A stretch of DNA of 13,164 bases. Source: CAINVV01 sp964506325 (GTDB lineage Bacteria > Bacteroidota > Bacteroidia > Bacteroidales > Prolixibacteraceae). Below, piece after piece: positions 8,197 through 13,164 of the stretch (position 1 is the stretch's first letter; each line of letters starts with the position of its first letter). Where the stretch lies: positions 1 through 13,164 of the forward strand of contig CAZDLO010000102.1 in assembly GCA_964506325.1 (NCBI GenBank). The letters are read 5' to 3'. The position numbers and the translations under genes were made by a program. Under the pieces are notes generated by a model. The model did no database searches. It worked only from the letters and a program-made list of their open reading frames with translations, and was not told the origin of the DNA.

Positions 8197-8217
8197 AATC
8201 TATAATTTTGATAGATT
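8197..8217 (+). promoter_or_regulatory. -7 box inside an inverted repeat, upstream of the GH-D gene
   Basis: TAATTTTG at 8203-8210 matches the Bacteroidota TAnnTTTG element exactly and lies 54 bp before the start codon at 8264. It is bracketed by a perfect inverted repeat, AATCTAT (8197-8203) and ATAGATT (8211-8217), with a 7-base spacer. A protein bound there would cover the -7 box and the predicted transcription start, so this is a possible operator. The arms are A+T-rich, so chance is not excluded. No clear -33 TTTG is seen. The rest of the 254 bp divergent region 8010-8263 shows only the weak minus-strand -7-like element at 8046-8053. Confidence 0.4.
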
Positions 8218-8263
8218 AGCATTTCATCACCAACACATTATCACGGTGTCAATCAACCAAACT

Positions 8264-10843
8264 ATGAAAAGAATTAAGAAGAGCATTCAGCAACTGTTTG
8301 TTTGCTTGTTATTTGCCTTCAGTCCTATCCCGATGGCAGCACAATCCATAGAAATGACAACCCCTTTCACCTGGTCCCGCGACCAGGCCGGGACGGGCAT
8401 AGACATTACAGCTTCCGGCGACAATCCGTTTGCCCTCCGGGGATTGAGCGGTGCGGTGGAGGTGAACGGAAGCCTTGTCAGGCTGAAGGATGCACGGGTG
8501 CTAACACCGGCCCGCAAGGGAGTTACTTCCCGGCTCGACTTTGTACTTCCCGGCATCGGTTGTCGCTGGAGCTGGGAAGTTGTTTCTATTGAAAAATTAA
8601 ACCACTTTGTTATTAAAACGACCAACAANNNNNNNNNNGTTGTTTCTATTGAAAACGGGTTGGAAATCATTACGACACTGCACAATACCGGCAAAACACC
8701 ACTTTCTGTCGGCAAGTGGGATGTTGTTTCTCTTTCCGCAGCTTTGGGACAGCAGTTCAAGGCAGGCGACGACCCCGGTTCGGTGCGTTTTTTCCGCTGG
8801 CGCCCCTGGGATATGCGTGTGGAGTTGCTGGAGAGTGATGGCGGAAAGCACTGGTCAGACAACCTTTTTCTTTTGTATGACCAACCCTCCGGACAATCTT
8901 TCGTATCGGCCTTCCTCACCATGGACAGGATGCAATGCCGTCATTCGGTGGTCTATTCTTCGGCCGGAGGGATCGAATCTTACAAGGCCACCTGCAGCTT
9001 CGGGGATTATATTCTGCAGCCCGGGCAGCAACTGGTTTCCGAGAAGCTGCGCATCTCTTTCCAGACCGATCCTTTCAGGGCACTTGAAGGATGGGCCGAA
9101 CGGATCAGGGCCATCAAACAACCTGTCTTTGCCGATCTGCCTCCGGTCGGGCTCGGCAGTGGCGCATGGATCGATACCTGGAACGAACAGGAAGGAGGGT
9201 ATGCCGAGGTCTCCCTGGACGATGCAAAAGCAATGCGTGCCAAGCTGAAGGGATTCGAGGTGGATATTTTCCGGGTAAGCACTTTCAGCGCATTGAAAGA
9301 GGGGATCCCTGGGAACTGGCTGTTGCCCAGTGAGCGGCATTTTGCTTACACAAATGGCTATGCTAATTTTCTGAAGCAGATGCTCGACCTTGGATTCAAG
9401 CCGGGAGTATGGGTGGCGCCATTCTGGTTCCTGAGCGAGGCAGACGGGGCGCTGGAAGAAAACCGGGATAACCTGCTGCTCGACAAAAATGGGACTCCGA
9501 TTACGGAGGTGATAAACTGGGCCGGCGACCTGGGTGATGTGACTCCATTGACCTACCTGCATAAGTATTCGCTGGACGGAACCCATCCCAAGACCGCTGA
9601 ATATATCCGCAAAGTCTTCGCCAAAAACCGCGAGCTGGGAGTACGATTTTACATGCTTGATTTTCTTGATGTTCCAAAGAACGCCCGCCTGCACGACCCG
9701 ACACAGACCCCGCTGCAGGCAGCCAATAACATCCTGCAGCTGATCCGCAAGACGGCCGGCACCGACACCCACCTTCAGACGGCTGTTTCCTCTACCCCTG
9801 CCTTCACCGGCCTTATCAATGCTGCCAGGGTGGGAAGGGACTTCGGGGAAGGAAGGCCAATGCAGGGCGCGCCGCTGAGCGACTGGAGAAACGCCAGCTA
9901 TGTGCTGCATGATGAGCATTATGCCAACCTTTTCTACCTGTTGCAAAATGCTGCTGCCTCCTACTTCACGCACAGGAAACTCTACATCAACGACCTGAAT
10001 GAATTAACGATAGACAAACCCGTCCCTCTTGAACACGCCAGGGTGGCAACCACCATATTCGGCATGTGCGGCACTCCCCTTATGCTGGGTGACGATTTCC
10101 GCCGCATCAGCGATGAGCGGCTGCAACTGGTTAAAATGTGCCTTCCACGTACCAGCGACATGCCTGTGCCGGTCGATTTGTTCGAACATGTCTTTCCCGG
10201 CGATTATTCGCGCTACCTCAAACTGCCGGTCAGCACCGTGTGGGACAACTACCAGGTTGTGGCAGTCTTTAACCTTGACCAGGCCTCCTACAATGCTGAG
10301 CTTGACTTTGGAAAACTTGGGCTGGACAATGAAAAGCCCTACCGGGTCTATGAATTCTGGAATGAAAATTATTGCGGTACTTACCACGAGAGATACAAGA
10401 TGGTGATTCCCCCCAATTCCTGCCGCCTTTTCCGAATCTCTGAGGCAAGGAACTATCCCTGGTTGTTATCGACAGATATGCACATTCAGCAGGGGGCCGT
10501 TGAAGTGGAATCCCTGAAGTGGGATCCGGAGCGGAAGTGTCTCTCCGGCACTGTCACCCGACCGGCAGGACAGACCGGCAACCTTTATTTCCTGATGCCG
10601 CGTAAGATGAGGGTGATCAACGACAAGGGGCTGTTCCTGATGAAGGAACTGGAAGACATGAACGTGGTCATCCGTAAGGAGATAAAGTTCACAAAGGATC
10701 ATGAATCTTTTGAGATTTTCTTTGAGCCGTGGGAGGAGAAGTATGTGACAGCAAAACCTCTGCTGCCCTATGCGACAGAAGCCCAATGGCTGGAATATGT
10801 GAGGAAACACCGGTCGCCGGGAGACACAAGGGTAATCGAATGA
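8264..10843 (+). CDS. Exported clan GH-D (GH36/GH27-like) alpha-galactosidase-type enzyme, interrupted by assembly gap
   Basis: I start at the ATG at 8264 (859 residues including four unknown ones) because it directly precedes a signal peptide (MKRIKKSIQQ, hydrophobic core, cut near MAA-Q at about 26) and lies after a -7 box at 8203. The longer in-frame start at 8177 would precede that promoter. A beta-sandwich at about 30-280 leads into a TIM barrel at 290-630 and a C-terminal sandwich. The predicted nucleophile is D466 (MLDFLD) and the acid/base D526 (VGRDFG). Their 60-residue spacing is almost that of human alpha-galactosidase A (D170/D231). TPLMLGDDFRRIS at 604-616 matches the conserved PL-x-M-x-N/D-D-LR-x-IS segment of the clan. 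The usual K-W-D or K-Y-D before the nucleophile is M-L-D, so substrate may differ from melibiose-like sugars. Residues 122-125 are Ns, so the true sequence there is unknown. Confidence 0.85.
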   Translation: MKRIKKSIQQLFVCLLFAFSPIPMAAQSIEMTTPFTWSRDQAGTGIDITASGDNPFALRGLSGAVEVNGSLVRLKDARVLTPARKGVTSRLDFVLPGIGCRWSWEVVSIEKLNHFVIKTTNXXXXVVSIENGLEIITTLHNTGKTPLSVGKWDVVSLSAALGQQFKAGDDPGSVRFFRWRPWDMRVELLESDGGKHWSDNLFLLYDQPSGQSFVSAFLTMDRMQCRHSVVYSSAGGIESYKATCSFGDYILQPGQQLVSEKLRISFQTDPFRALEGWAERIRAIKQPVFADLPPVGLGSGAWIDTWNEQEGGYAEVSLDDAKAMRAKLKGFEVDIFRVSTFSALKEGIPGNWLLPSERHFAYTNGYANFLKQMLDLGFKPGVWVAPFWFLSEADGALEENRDNLLLDKNGTPITEVINWAGDLGDVTPLTYLHKYSLDGTHPKTAEYIRKVFAKNRELGVRFYMLDFLDVPKNARLHDPTQTPLQAANNILQLIRKTAGTDTHLQTAVSSTPAFTGLINAARVGRDFGEGRPMQGAPLSDWRNASYVLHDEHYANLFYLLQNAAASYFTHRKLYINDLNELTIDKPVPLEHARVATTIFGMCGTPLMLGDDFRRISDERLQLVKMCLPRTSDMPVPVDLFEHVFPGDYSRYLKLPVSTVWDNYQVVAVFNLDQASYNAELDFGKLGLDNEKPYRVYEFWNENYCGTYHERYKMVIPPNSCRLFRISEARNYPWLLSTDMHIQQGAVEVESLKWDPERKCLSGTVTRPAGQTGNLYFLMPRKMRVINDKGLFLMKELEDMNVVIRKEIKFTKDHESFEIFFEPWEEKYVTAKPLLPYATEAQWLEYVRKHRSPGDTRVIE
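8579..8595 (+). repeat. 17 bp direct repeat, copy left of the gap
   Basis: GTTGTTTCTATTGAAAA here is identical to 8639-8655, which starts at the first base after the N run. Both copies are in the same reading frame, 60 bp apart, and encode VVSIE. This looks like two overlapping contig ends placed side by side and not a biological repeat. Confidence 0.8.
8629..8638. other. Scaffold gap of ten Ns
   Basis: Ten unknown bases interrupt the GH-D gene. The round length suggests a placeholder and not a measured distance. The reading frame happens to be open across it. See the flanking 17 bp repeat, which suggests that 60 bp (8579-8638) may be surplus. Confidence 0.97.
8639..8655 (+). repeat. 17 bp direct repeat, copy right of the gap
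   Basis: Second copy of the sequence at 8579-8595, beginning exactly where the Ns end. Collapsing the two copies would remove 20 codons and leave the frame intact, reading WEVVSIENGLEI. Confidence 0.8.
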
Positions 10844-10923
10844 TGAAGTATGCCAGGATAATCAACTGTCCATGATGGTTTTCAAAAGACCGGAAGTGTC
10901 GGGCAGCCCTTAGCCGGCCCCGC

Positions 10924-11436
10924 TCACAGGATCTCGAGCAACTGTTTCCAGGTGTCAACCCGCTCCCAGGTGTCGCTGGGTAAAAGGATATTATGAGGTT
11001 GGGTAAACAGGATTTTCCTGCCGGGGAAGAAGTTAAGGTTTTTGGGATGATCGTCGATCATGATATCGCCTTTTACAGCAGCTTTGTCGCCACAGAAAAC
11101 AATTTGTTTCCAGGAAATGAAAGGAAAATATTCGTGAAGCCAGTCGTGCTTTTCGATCAGGCTGTCGGGAAATTCCATGGCAGCAGATACAACCAGGACC
11201 TTGTACCTGCTGTTGAGGTATTTTAAACCATCGATGCTGCCCGGCATAACCGGTGCTTTCCTGAAGAAATCTTTGGAATGAACGTTTTGCTCATAATGGG
11301 CAAAAGCCTCAGCCTCGGTTTTCCCGTAAAGCTCCTCCAACTGCGGTTTGATGCCGGTTTCACTGAATTCCAGGCACAGAAAATGGGCGTAAACATCCGC
11401 CAGCACGCCATCCATATCTACCAAAAGCTGCTTCAT
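10924..11436 (-). CDS. HAD-superfamily 5'(3')-deoxyribonucleotidase-type phosphatase
   Basis: This 170-residue cytosolic protein has no signal peptide. It carries the HAD phosphatase motifs in order: DMDGV at 7-11 (D7 nucleophile, D9 acid/base), VVSAA at 82-86 (S84, motif II), CGDK at 115-118 (K118, probable motif III lysine) and IDDHPKN at 127-133 (D128/D129, magnesium binding). Length and the sequence around motif IV fit the NT5C family (5' nucleotidase, deoxy, cytosolic type C), which removes phosphate from deoxyribonucleoside monophosphates and helps balance nucleotide pools. Activity on other small phosphates is possible. The gene faces the GH-D gene end to end, 80 bp apart, with no clear terminator between, and does not look linked to the sugar genes. 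A minus-strand -7 box lies at 11476-11469. Confidence 0.88.
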   Translation of the reverse strand: MKQLLVDMDGVLADVYAHFLCLEFSETGIKPQLEELYGKTEAEAFAHYEQNVHSKDFFRKAPVMPGSIDGLKYLNSRYKVLVVSAAMEFPDSLIEKHDWLHEYFPFISWKQIVFCGDKAAVKGDIMIDDHPKNLNFFPGRKILFTQPHNILLPSDTWERVDTWKQLLEIL

Positions 11437-11468
11437 AACCAGACTGTTTCCAATAAAAATTCAAGGTT

Positions 11469-11476
11469 CAAATGTA
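11469..11476 (-). promoter_or_regulatory. -7 box for the deoxyribonucleotidase-type gene
   Basis: Read on the minus strand this is TACATTTG, an exact match to TAnnTTTG, 32 bp upstream of the start codon at 11436. A -33 TTTG is not clear; the region 11495-11506 is only A/T-rich. Confidence 0.45.
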
Positions 11477-11584
11477 AGATAAACAGAATAAAAAGTAAAT
11501 TTAAAGGGGAAATGTGCAACAATTAACCATTATCAGGTATAAAAGTCTGCATTTTACAGCCTCCCTTATTTGATATCTCTTCAA

Positions 11585-11650
11585 CCCCCTCAGATGGGGA
11601 GCAGTACACTGATGGATATTGGAAACAAATAAGGAGTCTCCCTTTGGGGA
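11585..11650. repeat. G/C-palindromic intergenic fragments
   Basis: The 292 bp between the HAD gene and the serine hydrolase gene holds two small palindromic pieces: CCCCCTCAGATGGGG (11585-11599) and TCCCTTTGGGGA (11639-11650), separated by an A/T-rich stretch. They resemble the short C-run/G-run palindromes with a TTT loop scattered through many Bacteroidota intergenic regions, possibly degenerate here. No open reading frame or clear promoter is seen in the rest. Confidence 0.4.
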
Positions 11651-11728
11651 TATTCAGAGTGGACGATAGAATCAGAAAATGAGTCTTTTTTTCTTTCCGG
11701 TAACTAAATAAACTTAAAACCAGGTAAA

Positions 11729-12970
11729 ATGGGAAATTCGGTTTTAGCTTTTCAGCCCTTTCAGACGCTATGGATGAAATCCATGAGGAAATTGCTCCTG
11801 ATTTTCATGTTTGTTTGTTCGTTTTCATGGATTTTTCTGAAGGAGGCCTCAGGTCAGTTTGATGCAGGTAAATTTATCAGGATGATTGAGAATCCGCAAT
11901 TTTCTGATCATCAAAGTACTGATTTACTTACAATTGAAGCACTTATGGCCCGCAACGGAGTTCCGGGTGTCAGCTTAGCTGTCATAAAGGATTTCAAGAT
12001 TCATTGGGCAAAAGGTTATGGCATTGCGGATGTGAAGACCGGCGCAAAAGTAAACACGGAAACCCTTTTTCAGGCGGCATCCATCAGCAAGACCATCAAT
12101 GCCATGGCTGTATTGAAAGCAGTACAGGATGGCAAATTCACCTTGGACACGGATGTCAACACAATCTTAAAGTCCTGGAAAATACCCGATAGTCCCTTTA
12201 CCAAAGACCGGACTGTAACGCCCCGAACGCTGGCAAGCCATACCTCCGGACTGGGTGATGGTTTTGGTTTCCCGGGATATGATCCTTCAGATCAGCTTCC
12301 GACCATAGTACAGATTCTCAACGGCGAAAAGCCGTCGAATGTCGGACCGGTACTGCTTGTGCGTCCTCCATTGACTGCTTTCCAGTATTCGGGCGGTGGA
12401 GTGACCGTTTTGCAATTGTTGCTGACGGATGTTTTTGGAGGTTCCTATCCTGACCTAATTCAGAAAACCGTGCTTGGGCCTGTCGGTATGACGCAAAGTA
12501 CCTACCAGCAGCCTTTGTCCCCCGGGAGGGATAAAAACGCTGCAAGAGCCCACAATACAAAGGGTGAGGGGATGAACTTCAAGTGGCATGTGTATCCTGA
12601 ACTGGCGGCTGCCGGATTATGGACAACACCAACCGACCTGGCAAAATTCGTGATTGAAGTCCAGAAATCATTGTGGGGACAGGCAAATAGCGTCCTCAAC
12701 CAACCTTTGGTGAAAGAGATGCTGAGCCCTGTGGGAGTAGGGGATTTCGCTATCGGGTTTTCCATCGCAAAGCAGGGACAGGGATGGTATTTCAGTCACG
12801 GCGGGGGTAACTGGGGATTCAGATGTATACTTTATGCGCACAAAGTCAAGGGTTACGGGTTGGTTATCATGACTAACTCTGACAACGGGGGTGTTGTAAT
12901 GAACAAAATCAAGATGCGGATAGAACAGGCATATGGGTTTGATTCCCAGGATAAACCAGTGCCCAGGTGA
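11729..12970 (+). CDS. Exported serine hydrolase, class C beta-lactamase/esterase fold
   Basis: The 413-residue protein belongs to the beta-lactamase-like serine hydrolases (Pfam PF00144 type), which include AmpC, DD-peptidases and EstB-like esterases. Catalytic S118 and K121 lie in SISK, Y220 in YSGGG, and H357-G-G replaces the usual KTG triad. YSG in place of YAN, with HGG, is more typical of esterase or peptidase members than of true AmpC, so I would not call resistance. The start is uncertain. ATG at 11729 has an A-rich upstream region with AGG about 6 bp away, but gives a 15-residue tail before the signal peptide. ATGs at 11774 or 11783 begin the signal peptide directly (MRKLLLIFMF, cut near ASG-Q at residue 42). 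The gene appears monocistronic, and its role next to the sugar genes is unclear. Confidence 0.87.
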   Translation: MGNSVLAFQPFQTLWMKSMRKLLLIFMFVCSFSWIFLKEASGQFDAGKFIRMIENPQFSDHQSTDLLTIEALMARNGVPGVSLAVIKDFKIHWAKGYGIADVKTGAKVNTETLFQAASISKTINAMAVLKAVQDGKFTLDTDVNTILKSWKIPDSPFTKDRTVTPRTLASHTSGLGDGFGFPGYDPSDQLPTIVQILNGEKPSNVGPVLLVRPPLTAFQYSGGGVTVLQLLLTDVFGGSYPDLIQKTVLGPVGMTQSTYQQPLSPGRDKNAARAHNTKGEGMNFKWHVYPELAAAGLWTTPTDLAKFVIEVQKSLWGQANSVLNQPLVKEMLSPVGVGDFAIGFSIAKQGQGWYFSHGGGNWGFRCILYAHKVKGYGLVIMTNSDNGGVVMNKIKMRIEQAYGFDSQDKPVPR

Positions 12971-13028
12971 GTCTCCGGGGAGTGTGTATCACCTGAAAGC
13001 AGTTATTTGTTCTCTGGTCCTGAAACAG

Positions 13029-13047
13029 GTTTGCAGAAAAAGCAAAC
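13029..13047. other. Small hairpin downstream of the serine hydrolase gene
   Basis: Arms GTTTGC (13029-13034) and GCAAAC (13042-13047) enclose a 7-base A-rich loop. No T-run follows on the plus strand, so this is at best a weak terminator or processing site. Confidence 0.3.
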
Positions 13048-13048
13048 A

Positions 13049-13062
13049 AAAATCAGGACGAG
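13049..13062. repeat. 14 bp direct repeat, copy 2
   Basis: Second copy of AAAATCAGGACGAG (first at 37-50), in the same orientation, directly after the small hairpin at 13029-13047. Confidence 0.3.
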
Positions 13063-13129
13063 CCTGGTGCAGGTTTACCTTTGATGTAAAATGGTAACGG
13101 TTCATGAGGAAATCATAAGCAGCGCCTGT

Positions 13130-13155
13130 CCCCATCCTTTGGAGGGGCCCGGGGA
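13130..13155. repeat. G/C palindromic element near the window end
   Basis: CCCCATCC (13130-13137), a TTT loop and GGAGGGG (13141-13147) form a hairpin with one bulged A, followed by CCCGGGG. This resembles the dispersed C-run/TTT/G-run palindromes of Bacteroidota intergenic DNA and may continue past the window. The remainder of 12971-13164 holds no recognisable gene. Confidence 0.45.
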
Positions 13156-13164
13156 ATTCAAAAG

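Noticed and set aside
8177..8263. N-terminal extension of the GH-D gene to 8177
   Set aside because: It would precede the -7 box at 8203-8210 and the signal peptide, and its residues look like translated intergenic DNA.
8855..9973. Minus-strand open frame of 372 residues inside the GH-D gene
   Set aside because: The plus-strand frame carries the catalytic motifs and signal peptide; this frame has no domain features and is a shadow.
10844..10923. Possible terminator between the convergent GH-D and HAD genes
   Set aside because: Only 4 bp stems such as CCAT/ATGG were found, with impossible loop sizes and no T-run of adequate length.
11729..12970. Antibiotic resistance class C beta-lactamase
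   Set aside because: The YSG and HGG motifs replace the YAN and KTG typical of AmpC, so an esterase or peptidase role is more likely.

Overview
The window reads as a piece of a Bacteroidota (Bacteroidetes) genome, probably an environmental or metagenome-assembled one. Evidence: several intergenic regions carry the Bacteroidota -7 promoter element TAnnTTTG, Shine-Dalgarno sequences are weak or absent, most proteins have signal peptides of the type ending in A/G-Q, and the gene content fits (LA_2272-type repeat protein, Tat-exported hydrolase, M28 peptidase, GH2 and clan GH-D enzymes). A run of ten Ns at 8629-8638 marks a scaffold join.

Layout. (1) 179-4077, plus strand: an exported repeat protein of the LA_2272 type, a Tat-exported GH20-like TIM-barrel hydrolase, then a secreted M28 zinc peptidase with its own promoter and a strong intrinsic terminator at 4115-4161. 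(2) 8009-4213, minus strand: a two-gene unit of a GH2 beta-glycosidase followed 44 bp later by a secreted TIM-barrel-like protein of unassigned family with a C-terminal Ig domain. (3) 8264-10843, plus strand, divergent from unit 2: a clan GH-D (GH36/GH27-like) alpha-galactosidase-type enzyme, interrupted by the assembly gap. The 254 bp divergent intergenic region holds a -7 box inside a perfect 7 bp inverted repeat. (4) 11436-10924, minus strand: a cytosolic HAD phosphatase of the 5'(3')-deoxyribonucleotidase type, convergent with the GH-D gene. (5) 11729-12970, plus strand: an exported serine hydrolase of the class C beta-lactamase/esterase fold.

How the genes fit together. The centre of the window is an exported carbohydrate-degrading set: a putative beta-glycosidase (GH2), a putative alpha-galactosidase-like enzyme, an unassigned glycosidase-like barrel, and nearby a GH20-like barrel. 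No SusC/SusD pair, sulfatase, transporter, kinase or regulator is visible, so this is either an orphan glycosidase cluster or the edge of a larger polysaccharide utilization locus. The peptidase, HAD phosphatase and serine hydrolase look like unrelated neighbours. I see no RNA genes, CRISPR array, transposase, phage gene or conflict system. The best candidates for something not previously described are the unassigned barrel plus its GH2/GH-D partners, and the tandem overlapping hairpins at 2409-2476.
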